A stretch of DNA of 7,642 bases from Chloroflexia bacterium (GCA_013696265.1 JACCYX010000438.1:1-7642), one strand, 5' to 3'; shown: positions 1-6,104, counted from the stretch's first letter. Translations and numbers: made by a program. Notes: generated by a model not told the origin, from the letters alone.

Positions 1-63
1 GCGGAAACGGGTTCCTGATCCGGATTCGGGATGTCGATGCCGGCGCCACGCGTCCTCAATCAT
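1..63 (-). CDS. Possible start of a downstream operon gene (partial, cut by the left edge)
   Basis: On the minus strand an ATG at 63-61 sits one base after the TGA stop of the MFS gene. It opens a frame that stays open for all 21 codons to the window edge (reads MIEDAWRRHRHPESGSGTRF and onward). A GAGG sequence inside the last codons of the MFS gene lies about 9 nt before this ATG, which would suit translational coupling. Against it, 21 codons is too short to recognise a family, the composition is Arg/His-rich as chance GC-rich frames often are, and nothing here confirms coding. The alternative is plain 3' flanking DNA of the MFS gene. Confidence 0.25.
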   Translation of the reverse strand, partial: MIEDAWRRHRHPESGSGTRFR

Positions 64-64
64 C

Positions 65-1330
65 TCAAGTCGCCTCGGCCAGTACGCTCTCGTCGGCCAA
101 CTGCCGGATCGCGCGCACCGGCGAGAACCAGAGCCACACCGCCGCCATAATCTCCCCGATCGCGGCCAGCACGAGCGTCTGCCGCAACCCGATCGTTTCC
201 CCCATCACACCGCCGAGCAGGGCCCCGATCGGCACCACGCCCATCGCCACGAAGCGCGCCGTGGCCCCCGCGCGGCCAAGAAGGTGGTCGGGAACCGCCG
301 CCTGGCGAATGCTCACCTGGTTCACGTTGAAGAGCGTCATGCCGATCCCGAAGAAGAATTGCGCGGCGATCAGCAAGGGCACGACCAGCCAGCCCGAACC
401 CTCGGCCAGTGGCACCAGCAGGTCACTCGCCCCAACCACCACCAACGCCATGACCGTCGTCACGCCCAAGCCCAATCGCTGGTTCACGAACGACGGCAGC
501 AGCGCGCCGGCCAGGAACCCGAGACCGCCGACACTGAAGACGAGCCCAAGAGTGGCAGGTCCGACATCGAGCACCCGCACGATATAGAGGACGAACACCG
601 CCTCCAGCATGGCGTTGAAGAAGTTGAGCACTCCCCGGGTCCCCACCACGGCCCGCAGCGTACCCGTCCGCCAGACGATTCCCAGACCAGCCTGGATCCG
701 TCGCCACATCCCGGCCTCGCGCTCGTGATCCTGGTCATCGATCTGTTCGCGAATCCGAATCCGCCAGATGGTCAACGCCGACACCAGATAGAGAAAGGCG
801 TTGCCGAGCAGGGTCAGCGGCGCCCCCAGGAGTTGGATGAGATTCCCGGCCAACCCCGGACCGGCCAGCTCGGACGCGGTGCGGCTGAGTTCCAGCTTGC
901 TGTTGCCCTCGACGAGGCGCCGGCGCTCGACCACCGACGGCAGGAACGCCTGGTACGCCACGTCGAACAAGAGCGATCCCACCCCGACAACGAGCACGAT
1001 CAGGCAGAGCAACGGAATCGAGAGCATGTCCAGCCACCAGGCCAACGGGATCGCTGCCAGGGTGATCGCCCGGATCAGGTCGGCGCCGATCATGATCGGG
1101 CGGCGTGGGCGGCGATCGACGATCGCCCCGGCGTGGAGCCCGAGGAGCAGGGATGGCAGCGAAGCCACCGCCGTCAGCAATCCCATCTGGAGCGGCGTGG
1201 CGTCCAGCATGATCGTGGCCACCAGCGGCACGGCGAGGAAGGAGATCTGGGCCGCCAGCTGGGCGGCGGTTTGGCCGGTCCAGAGTTTGAGGAACGCTCC
1301 GTGACTCCCGAGCGATGTCGACGCCTGCAC
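65..1330 (-). CDS. MFS efflux permease (MFS_3 / EntS-like family)
   Basis: A 421-residue major facilitator superfamily transporter, expected in the cytoplasmic membrane as a proton-driven exporter; the substrate cannot be read from sequence. The hydrophobic profile supports about twelve membrane segments in two six-helix halves, roughly residues 17-188 and 230-402. They are joined by a charged cytoplasmic linker near 189-215 that is rich in Arg, Glu and Asp. The MFS signature loop between helices 2 and 3 is visible as GAIVDRRPRRP (residues 68-78), with Asp72 and the basic cluster. The whole-length pattern, including GNSKLELSRTASELAGPGLAG in the helix 4-5 region (142-162), fits the family of the enterobactin exporter EntS and Mef-type macrolide pumps. 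The start is GTG at 1330, with AAAGGGA about 7 nt upstream. Length is normal for the family. Specificity (siderophore, drug or other) is unknown. Confidence 0.9.
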   Translation of the reverse strand: MQASTSLGSHGAFLKLWTGQTAAQLAAQISFLAVPLVATIMLDATPLQMGLLTAVASLPSLLLGLHAGAIVDRRPRRPIMIGADLIRAITLAAIPLAWWLDMLSIPLLCLIVLVVGVGSLLFDVAYQAFLPSVVERRRLVEGNSKLELSRTASELAGPGLAGNLIQLLGAPLTLLGNAFLYLVSALTIWRIRIREQIDDQDHEREAGMWRRIQAGLGIVWRTGTLRAVVGTRGVLNFFNAMLEAVFVLYIVRVLDVGPATLGLVFSVGGLGFLAGALLPSFVNQRLGLGVTTVMALVVVGASDLLVPLAEGSGWLVVPLLIAAQFFFGIGMTLFNVNQVSIRQAAVPDHLLGRAGATARFVAMGVVPIGALLGGVMGETIGLRQTLVLAAIGEIMAAVWLWFSPVRAIRQLADESVLAEAT

Positions 1331-1446
1331 GCCGTATCCCTTTCGCTACGCCGCTCACATGGCCGGTGCGTTGTCTCACATCGTGATCTTTCGATCCCCG
1401 AACGCCGCGGCGGCGATCGGCACCGTGAGTGCCGCCTCCAGGATTT

Positions 1447-1522
1447 TTGTCATTCCGAGCTTGCGAGGAATTTTGACCACCTAATGGCAGGACCAGGATT
1501 CCTCGCAAGCTCGGAATGACAA
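1447..1522. repeat. Perfect 25-bp inverted repeat with 26-nt loop (MITE/REP-like)
   Basis: The left arm (1447-1471) and right arm (1498-1522) are exact reverse complements over 25 bp. The left arm contains CATTCCGAGC followed by TTGCGAGGAAT. Each arm is itself partly palindromic (ATTCC...GGAAT), so alternative small hairpins or a cruciform are possible. It lies wholly between genes, about 117 bp upstream of the MFS start. From memory, CATTCCGAGC...GAGGAAT units recur between genes in several GC-rich and Chloroflexota genomes, which would make this a dispersed repeat; the window holds only this one copy. There is no flanking T-run of the kind expected for an intrinsic terminator. An 8-mer, CCAGGATT, occurs at 1438-1445 and again at 1493-1500, but it overlaps the right arm and so is not a clean target-site duplication. 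Confidence 0.85.
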
Positions 1523-1658
1523 CCTGCGGTGAGCGGAACGACGGGCGCCAGCGGGCCGTCCCATCACGCCATACAACGCACGGCAGGCCCATCCATGAGA
1601 ACACCGGGCCGGATGGGAACCAATTCCCGAACGCCAGCGTCTCTCTGCATTGGGACAC

Positions 1659-1682
1659 ATCGAGAAGCGTGCACCTCTCGAT
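1659..1682. promoter_or_regulatory. Partial 24-bp dyad upstream of the cupin gene (possible operator)
   Basis: ATCGAGA (1659-1665) and TCTCGAT (1676-1682) are exact inverted 7-mers separated by 10 nt that include GTGCAC. The dyad lies about 75 nt upstream of the cupin start. It could be a regulator site or an RNA hairpin in the leader. Seven-base dyads also arise by chance in GC-rich DNA. Confidence 0.25.
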
Positions 1683-1756
1683 CCACTGGGGCGCCAATCG
1701 CCAGGCCGGCGAGCGCCGTTGCCACGATTCAGACAATGCTTGAGGAACCACCACCC

Positions 1757-2260
1757 ATGCTCACCACCACCGTCACCACCAATGCGCCATACATCACCGC
1801 CTACCAGGATTCGAAGGATTTCTGGCTGACCGGCGGCAAGGCCCGCATCCTCGGCGAAACGAGCAAAACGAACGGCGCCTTCTGCCTGGTCCATCTCACC
1901 CACCAGTACGGCGAATCGACCCCGCTCCACATCCACCCCGATCATGACGAAGCCTTCTTCGTGCTCCATGGCGAAATCAAGGGCGTCTGCGGCGAGACCG
2001 AATGGGAAGCGTCGAGCGGCGCGTTCATCTGGCTGCCGCGTGGCGTTCCGCATGCCTTCCAGGCGGTCAGCGAATTACCGCTCGAACTGCTGGTGATGAC
2101 CGTTCCGGGCGGCTTCGACGACTTCCTGGCCGAAGCCGGGGATCCGGCGGAGGATGGGGTAGATCCCTCCATCCTGCCCGTGGATTTCGAGCGCATCACC
2201 GCCGCCGCCAGCCGGCACGGCATCGAACTCCTCGGCCCGCCGGTCAACTTCCTGGGCTAA
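1757..2260 (+). CDS. Single-domain cupin protein (quercetin-dioxygenase-like)
   Basis: A 167-residue small beta-barrel protein with both cupin motifs intact. Motif 1 spans residues 52-72, G-x5-H-x-H-x4-E-x6-G, with predicted metal ligands His58, His60 and Glu65. Motif 2 spans 88-99, G-x5-P-x-G-x2-H, with the fourth ligand His99. This is the standard 3-His/1-Glu set that binds Fe, Mn, Ni or Zn in dioxygenases, isomerases and similar proteins. No signal peptide or membrane segment is seen, so it is likely cytosolic. The residues around the motifs (STPLHIHPDHDEAFFVLHGE) resemble bacterial quercetin 2,3-dioxygenase-like cupins, but the substrate cannot be assigned. I chose ATG 1757 because GAGGA (1742-1746) lies 10 nt before it. 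An in-frame ATG at 1736 would add MLEEPPP and has no good ribosome site, and the frame is open but not protein-like back to 1529. Confidence 0.88.
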   Translation: MLTTTVTTNAPYITAYQDSKDFWLTGGKARILGETSKTNGAFCLVHLTHQYGESTPLHIHPDHDEAFFVLHGEIKGVCGETEWEASSGAFIWLPRGVPHAFQAVSELPLELLVMTVPGGFDDFLAEAGDPAEDGVDPSILPVDFERITAAASRHGIELLGPPVNFLG

Positions 2261-2377
2261 ACCGGGACCTCGTCGTTCCAACCCGTCTTTTCACCCCGCG
2301 GGGCGCCGCAATCGTCATCCATGCGTCCGCGGCGCTCCCTTCCCATCCCGAAATCGCTTTCAGAAAGGACGTACACC

Positions 2378-2584
2378 GTGACCCTTGTCGTTGAGATCGA
2401 AGAGTTCCTGAAAGAGGCTCGTTGCCACATTACGGGTACGGCCCAGGACGACGCCTTCGTCATGATCTGCGTGCCGCAATCCGCCACCGGACAATTCCGC
2501 CCGAATACGCCCGAGACTGCCGCCGCGGATTTCGACACCGATGACGATGACCTCATCACCTGGGAAGACGCCGCCTGGCAATAA
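2378..2584 (+). CDS. Small acidic hypothetical protein (68 aa)
   Basis: I do not recognise this protein. Starting at GTG 2378 it has 68 residues, with AAAGGA (2364-2369) 8 nt upstream, a strong ribosome site that decides this start. An in-frame ATG at 2321 would add 19 Arg/Pro/Ser-rich residues and has no such site. The protein has 9 Asp and 6 Glu against 1 Lys and 2 Arg, so it is strongly acidic, with a DFDTDDDD run at residues 51-58 before a TWEDAAWQ tail. The N-terminal half (VVEIEEFLKEARCHITGT... AFVMICVP) alternates charged and hydrophobic residues like a small alpha/beta fold. It has two cysteines and no signal peptide or membrane segment. It follows the cupin by 117 nt on the same strand and converges on the DUF2779 nuclease. 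A role as partner, inhibitor or unrelated orphan cannot be decided. Confidence 0.6.
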   Translation: MTLVVEIEEFLKEARCHITGTAQDDAFVMICVPQSATGQFRPNTPETAAADFDTDDDDLITWEDAAWQ

Positions 2585-2606
2585 CCACCAGGAATCCCGT
2601 TTCGAC

Positions 2607-2636
2607 CGAGCCGCGATCGACGCTGATCGCGGCTCG
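2607..2636. terminator. Perfect 12-bp hairpin between convergent genes (probable bidirectional terminator)
   Basis: CGAGCCGCGATC (2607-2618) and its exact reverse complement (2625-2636) flank a 6-nt loop, giving a stable GC-rich stem. It sits in the 54-bp gap between the stops of the acidic small gene (plus) and the DUF2779 gene (minus), the usual place for a shared terminator. Neither side has a clear T-run, so it is not a textbook intrinsic terminator. It may instead slow polymerase or protect 3' ends. Confidence 0.6.
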
Positions 2637-2638
2637 CT

Positions 2639-4183
2639 TCATCCGGAGATGCCGGGTATGTTGGGCGACTCCTCGACCAGGTGGCGCAGGTGCTCCCGGA
2701 TGCGGACCAGAGCCAAGGTATCCTGACGGCAATACCTCCGCAGGGCATCGAACACGACGTGGCGCTCGTCGTCAGTCATCGCGAGCGGATCGCCCATCAC
2801 CGCCTCGAACCAGCGTTCGGATGCCTTTGCCCCATCCCCGATCTCCAGGAACTCGTAGGCCAGCTCCGGCGCCACGACCGGCAGCACCTTCTTGATCGAG
2901 GCGCTGCCGTTGAAATCGGGATGGACCCAATAGCCCTCTCGCACCACATCCATCAGGTCGATCATCCGGTCGTTGACCCCATGCAGGAAATCGGCGGCCT
3001 CGGGCACCATTTCCGCCAGCTCCCGGTTCCGCGCGCTCTCGAATGCCTGGTTCCAGACCACCACGCTGCCGGTGGGACCAATCGCTCGCCGGACCTGGTC
3101 GACGAGCACCGGGACAGGACTCTCGCGCCGGTCGGTCCACAGGAACTCCCGATGCCTGAGCGTTCCGCCGGCTTCGACGACGTGGAGGGAGAACTGGAAC
3201 GGGATCTGGGCCCAGGGACCGCATCCATCGAACAGTGGTACGGCGGTCTGGAACGTCTCGTAGTCGAGGAAGTGCAACGGAAACCGCATCCGGTCCAGCA
3301 CCTGGCGCACCCGACGCCGGTCCAGATGCGCGTCGCCCCGCCTCAGCACCTCGATCTGCAGTCGCTGGCGCGGCAGCAGATCGATCTCGGCGGGCCAATC
3401 GACGAGGTGGACCACGCCCCGCGTAATCGCCTCGCCGATCGTCTGGTTGTTGATGCTCCCGAGATCGTAGATGGTATTGCCGCTCGGCTGTTCGGGATGA
3501 AAATGGGCGAAGGTTGGGCACCGTTGGCCCCGGGTCCCCATGTCGCAGAGGCAGACCCCAGGCCGGACGGGGTTCTGGATCACCGCGCGTGCCCGCTCGA
3601 TCCCGGCGTCGACGGCGACCAGGCGTCGTTGCACCCTGGCCGTGATGTCGGCCGAGGCGAGCATTTGCTCCGGCTGGGGCTCGCCGTCTCTCCGAAAGTC
3701 CCTGGCGAGGTGAATGAGGCGGACTTCGGCAATGTCGAACCCTGCCTCCATGAACGCGATCGCCTGGAACGTGGCATCGACGATGTGTTCGGACTTGATC
3801 GAGGCGGTGGCTTTGACCTCATTCAGGATCCAGCGGTCGCCGGCGCGCGTCAGCACGTCGGCCCGGGCGAACAGACCGCGCTCGGTCCAGACGGTTGCCT
3901 GGAACAGGCTGGCGGCACCGGCGGCGATCGCGGCTCGCGTCAGGTCAACCGCCTCGGCCATGTCCTCGGTGTCGATCAGTTCCCCATCGGGGAACAACCG
4001 CCGCGCCAGCAACTCGACCTCATCGCCGGCGCTGGCGCGTCGGATGATCCCGGGATCGGTTTCGACCGGGACGTGCTCCGGCCGGTGCTTCGCGAGCCAG
4101 GCGAAGCCGGCGCAGGTCTTGTAATTGGTGAAATCCGTTTTGGAAAGGGAGATCGACCGGTCTACCGACAACGCTTGCGCCAC
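2639..4183 (-). CDS. Cas4/RecB-like Fe-S nuclease fused to DUF2779 DEDDy-exonuclease-like domain
   Basis: A 514-residue predicted DNA nuclease with two catalytic modules. The N-terminal part (about 1-225) looks like a RecB/Cas4-type PD-(D/E)XK nuclease: Asp109 in FARADVLTR, Glu122-Val-Lys124 in WILNEVKAT, and a Gln140 motif (FQAIAF). Cys24 (YKTC) together with Cys211, Cys213 and Cys222 (VCLCDMG...QRCPTF) has the one-plus-three arrangement that holds a 4Fe-4S cluster in Cas4 and AddB. The C-terminal part (about 300-505) matches DUF2779, with an RNase H-like DEDDy set: Asp307-Tyr-Glu309 in FLDYETF, WNQAFE near 377-382, Asp409/Asp412, and Tyr484-x3-Asp488 in YCRQD. The start is GTG 4183, with AAAGGA 7 nt upstream. 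The frame is open to an upstream ATG at 4276, but the extra 31 residues look random and have no better site. The biological role (repair, recombination, defence) is unknown. It has no cas or addAB neighbour. Confidence 0.85.
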   Translation of the reverse strand: MAQALSVDRSISLSKTDFTNYKTCAGFAWLAKHRPEHVPVETDPGIIRRASAGDEVELLARRLFPDGELIDTEDMAEAVDLTRAAIAAGAASLFQATVWTERGLFARADVLTRAGDRWILNEVKATASIKSEHIVDATFQAIAFMEAGFDIAEVRLIHLARDFRRDGEPQPEQMLASADITARVQRRLVAVDAGIERARAVIQNPVRPGVCLCDMGTRGQRCPTFAHFHPEQPSGNTIYDLGSINNQTIGEAITRGVVHLVDWPAEIDLLPRQRLQIEVLRRGDAHLDRRRVRQVLDRMRFPLHFLDYETFQTAVPLFDGCGPWAQIPFQFSLHVVEAGGTLRHREFLWTDRRESPVPVLVDQVRRAIGPTGSVVVWNQAFESARNRELAEMVPEAADFLHGVNDRMIDLMDVVREGYWVHPDFNGSASIKKVLPVVAPELAYEFLEIGDGAKASERWFEAVMGDPLAMTDDERHVVFDALRRYCRQDTLALVRIREHLRHLVEESPNIPGISG

Positions 4184-4318
4184 GACGAATTCCTTTAACC
4201 ACACTTCTGGAGCCACGTCATGGTGTCTCCCACCGCTGCCGAAGTCTACCAGTCGAGACGACGGGCACTCGCACATGGGTGTGACGCATGATTGTGCATG
4301 ACACTCGGTAGAGAGGAT

Positions 4319-4346
4319 CTTGTACGGTTGCGGCAGCGAAGCTCAA
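4319..4346 (-). promoter_or_regulatory. Candidate sigma70-type promoter for the DUF2779 gene
   Basis: On the minus strand TTGAGC (4346-4341) and TACAAG (4324-4319) are separated by 16 nt and each match 4 of 6 consensus bases. Transcription would start near 4312, leaving a leader of about 130 nt before GTG 4183. That leader would include the GCATGA direct repeats. No other pair in the gap looked better, but matches of this quality are not rare. Confidence 0.35.
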
Positions 4347-4447
4347 CCACAATGAACCGTGCATGAGACGTGCGAACGTCGAACGGTGCGGGAACGCCAC
4401 CTGAAATGCTGCATCGCACCCGCGCACATCCCCACAAGCATTGTTTC

Positions 4448-4511
4448 TGGTAGCGGCAGAGCTTGTCTCTGCTGACCCAAGACAAGGCAGAGACAAGCTC
4501 TGCCGCTACCA
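4448..4511. repeat. Perfect 25-bp inverted repeat with 14-nt loop (MITE/REP-like)
   Basis: The arms 4448-4472 and 4487-4511 are exact reverse complements over 25 bp; the left arm begins TGGTAGCGGCAGAGC. Each arm also folds on itself: GCAGAG (4456-4461) pairs with CTCTGC (4467-4472), and the same occurs in the right arm (4487-4492 with 4498-4503), so the element can switch between one long stem and two short ones. It lies 75 bp upstream of the CGNR gene, just before its candidate promoter. It shares design but no sequence with the 1447-1522 repeat. There is no T-run and no transposase nearby. Confidence 0.85.
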
Positions 4512-4536
4512 CACACGCATCTTGTCGACCTAATTC

Positions 4537-4545
4537 TGCTAACAT
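4537..4545 (+). promoter_or_regulatory. Candidate extended -10 promoter for the CGNR gene
   Basis: TGCTAACAT (4537-4545) fits an extended -10 element (TGn followed by a hexamer matching 4 of 6 bases). No -35 is needed in strong form; TTGTCG at 4522-4527 is too close to serve as one. A start near 4552 would give a leader of about 35 nt that includes the AAGGA ribosome site at 4573-4577. Confidence 0.35.
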
Positions 4546-4586
4546 CCGTAGCACGTTTCGGTCGTTACCCTTAAGGACGCTCGATC

Positions 4587-5246
4587 ATGCCCGCGCCGAC
4601 ACTCTATGGAAAGGAAGCTCTCCCCAGGGAGACGCGCCATCGCACCCTCCGGCCATTGCACGGCGGGAGCCTGTGCCTGGATTTCGTGAACACGGTTTCC
4701 GATCACTCGGATCTCACGGCTGACGACGACTTTTCGCCCGGCTACGTCAACATCGTCGACTGGTGCCGCCACGCCGCCATGTTCGGGGAAGATGAGGCAA
4801 CCCGGCTGTTGCGAACCGCGGGCAAGGAGCCCCGTGAAGCCGCCTCTGTGCGCAAGCGAGCTGTCGCGTTGCGGGAGTCGCTCTACGGGATCATCCTGTC
4901 GCTCACCTCGGGTCAGGAACCATCATCCGCATCGCTGGACGTGTTCAATGGAGAACATCAGGATGCGCTCAGCCATGGCCGATTCGTCCCGGCCGGTCCC
5001 AAACTCGAATGGCAATGGCCATCCGGACCTCATCTGGACCGGCTGCTGTGGCCCATCTGCCAATCCGCGGAGGTCGTGCTGACCGGCAACTGGCTGGCCA
5101 GGGTGAGGCAATGTGAGGCGCCCGCGTGCCAGGCATTCTTCCTCGACGCGAGCAAGAACGGGAGCCGCCGCTACTGTTCGGCGGCATCGTGCGGCACGGC
5201 GGATCGGGTTCGCCGTTTCCGGGAACGGCGCAAGCCCGGTTCGTGA
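4587..5246 (+). CDS. ABATE/CGNR zinc-finger transcriptional regulator
   Basis: A 219-residue predicted DNA-binding regulator. The N-terminal ABATE-type domain begins with the typical GGSLCLDFVNT (residues 26-36). It is followed by a helical region to about 160, with a WCRHAAMFG segment near 59-67 and a VRKRAVALRESLYGII segment at 88-103. The C-terminal CGNR zinc finger spans about 170-216, with Cys176-x4-Cys181 and Cys197-x4-Cys202 as zinc ligands around FFLDASKNGSRRYC. It ends in the basic DRVRRFRERRK tail expected to touch DNA. Where the family normally has CGNR after the last ligand, this protein reads CGTA (202-205), while the four cysteines are kept. ATG 4587 has AAGGA 9 nt upstream. Length and order are normal. 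It is probably cotranscribed with the MOSC gene 15 nt downstream. Family members are thought to be ligand-responsive regulators; the ligand is unknown here. Confidence 0.88.
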   Translation: MPAPTLYGKEALPRETRHRTLRPLHGGSLCLDFVNTVSDHSDLTADDDFSPGYVNIVDWCRHAAMFGEDEATRLLRTAGKEPREAASVRKRAVALRESLYGIILSLTSGQEPSSASLDVFNGEHQDALSHGRFVPAGPKLEWQWPSGPHLDRLLWPICQSAEVVLTGNWLARVRQCEAPACQAFFLDASKNGSRRYCSAASCGTADRVRRFRERRKPGS

Positions 5247-5261
5247 CGCCGGTATACTCCG

Positions 5262-5963
5262 ATGAGCGACCTGTCGTTCGATCCCAGCGAGGTTTCAGTG
5301 TCCCAATTCACCGATGCGACCCCCGTTCATGGCCTGACCGGCGACCTGGACCTGCTGGGAACCATCGTCAGGCTCCAGGTCCAGACGTCCTCCCTGAAAT
5401 GCGGCGAGCGTCCCCGAAGCTGGTACACCCCCGAGTTCATCCGGGCCGTGCCCGCGTTGCGCCTTGACGATGGCGGCGTGACCGGTCTTGACGAGGGGGA
5501 CATTGCCGATGTCCACCACCGCGATCATCCTCGTTCCAAGTGGCGGGGCGAGAACGGGCTCTCGGTCGGGTTCACCGGGCACTACGCCCGCATGCGCGAG
5601 CGGTTCGGCCCGCACCTGAGCGATGGCATCGCCGGCGAAAACATCCTCGTCGAGGCCAACCGGGAGTTTGCTGAGATTGAGGTTGCTGGCGGCATCGTGA
5701 TCGTGGGCGCGGCTGGCCCCATCGCGCTGGAGGCGGTCCAGCACGCCCCGCCCTGCGTGGAGTTCAGCAAGTTCTGCGCGGGATACGCCTTCGACCAGCG
5801 CGCCGACAGCGTGATCGCCGACACCCTGCAATACCTTAACCACGGCATGCGGGGTTTCTACGCGACGCTCGCCGAGGGTTCGCCTTCATCGGTCAACATC
5901 GCGCTCGGCGATCTCGTCTACCGGCGAACGGGGTCACCTGAAGCGGAATCAACCGTCTCGTAG
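5262..5963 (+). CDS. MOSC-domain protein
   Basis: A 233-residue protein with a MOSC-like beta-barrel, the fold of the molybdenum cofactor sulfurase C-terminal domain and of YiiM/mARC-type proteins that handle sulfur or molybdopterin chemistry. Recognisable points are the opening strand GTIVRLQVQTSSLK (33-46), the conserved turn GIAGENILV (122-130), and APPCVEFSKFC (162-172), in which Cys165 occupies the place of the conserved family cysteine. It is predicted to be cytosolic. ATG 5262 has no Shine-Dalgarno site. An in-frame GTG at 5298 has GCGAGG 5 nt before it, and TATACT at 5253-5258 could be the -10 of its own promoter, so a 221-residue product starting at 5298 is a real alternative; the domain is complete either way. 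The last two codons and the TAG stop lie inside the left arm of the downstream palindromic element, so the short C-terminal tail may have been set by that insertion. The substrate is unknown. Confidence 0.8.
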   Translation: MSDLSFDPSEVSVSQFTDATPVHGLTGDLDLLGTIVRLQVQTSSLKCGERPRSWYTPEFIRAVPALRLDDGGVTGLDEGDIADVHHRDHPRSKWRGENGLSVGFTGHYARMRERFGPHLSDGIAGENILVEANREFAEIEVAGGIVIVGAAGPIALEAVQHAPPCVEFSKFCAGYAFDQRADSVIADTLQYLNHGMRGFYATLAEGSPSSVNIALGDLVYRRTGSPEAESTVS

Positions 5964-6030
5964 GGGAGGGTTAGCGAGCCGTGAAACCGTTCTCCGCGAC
6001 GACACGCGGCTCGCGTATGCCCTCCCGCGA
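5956..6030 (+). repeat. 75-bp palindromic element, copy 1 of an inverted doublet
   Basis: An imperfect hairpin: GGGAGGG (5964-5970) pairs with CCCTCCC (6020-6026), GCGAGCC (5974-5980) pairs with GGCTCGC (6008-6014), and TCG (5958-5960) pairs with CGA (6028-6030). The apex is a 27-nt variable centre. Its left end contains the TAG stop of the MOSC gene. It is repeated in inverted orientation at 6105-6179. The hairpin could end MOSC transcription or protect the mRNA 3' end, although no T-run follows. Confidence 0.8.
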
Positions 6031-6104
6031 TGCGACGTGACCGGGATCGTTCCCACTCGGCGACCGGAAACGTGGTTCATCGCCTCACTGCCACCTCCGA
6101 AACT

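Larger units (their letters stand above)
1331..1756. other. 426-bp divergent intergenic region
   Basis: This gap lies between the GTG of the minus-strand MFS gene and the ATG of the plus-strand cupin gene, so both promoters should be in it. It contains the 25-bp inverted repeat (1447-1522) and a 24-bp partial dyad (1659-1682), listed separately. Frames open through here on both strands read as low-complexity Arg/Pro/His translations with no recognisable domain, so I call no gene. I could not pick convincing -35/-10 pairs for either gene. Confidence 0.7.
4184..4586. other. 403-bp divergent intergenic region
   Basis: This gap separates the starts of the minus-strand DUF2779 gene and the plus-strand CGNR gene. 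It holds, in order, GCATGA repeats (4286-4301, 4361-4366), a candidate minus-strand promoter (4319-4346), a short dyad GACGTGCGAACGTC (4367-4380), a perfect 25-bp inverted repeat (4448-4511) and a candidate plus-strand promoter (4537-4545). I see no coding region in it. Confidence 0.7.

Noticed and set aside
284..1519. Long plus-strand open frame (411 codons) opposite the MFS gene
   Set aside because: It is the antisense shadow of a well-supported transporter. Its translation is rich in Arg, His, Gln and Pro with no domain, and such frames are common in GC-rich DNA.
735..1754. Minus-strand open frame of 339 codons spanning the 1331-1756 gap
   Set aside because: It overlaps the MFS gene in another frame and crosses the inverted repeat. 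The translation is Arg/Pro-rich with no domain, so the gap is called non-coding.
1529..1756. N-terminal extension of the cupin reading frame
   Set aside because: The frame is open upstream, but the added residues are Ser/Thr/Arg/Pro-rich and unlike cupin N-termini, while GAGGA supports ATG 1757.
2261..2310. Possible intrinsic terminator after the cupin gene (CGGG...CCCG then TCTTTT)
   Set aside because: Only a short, bulged stem can be drawn and the T-run is brief; the nearby CCCCGCGGGG (2294-2303) has no loop. This is too weak to list as a terminator.
2681..4198. Long plus-strand open frame (505 codons) opposite the DUF2779 nuclease
   Set aside because: The minus-strand product has recognisable catalytic motifs and a good ribosome site. 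The plus frame has neither and reads as His/Pro/Arg-rich filler.
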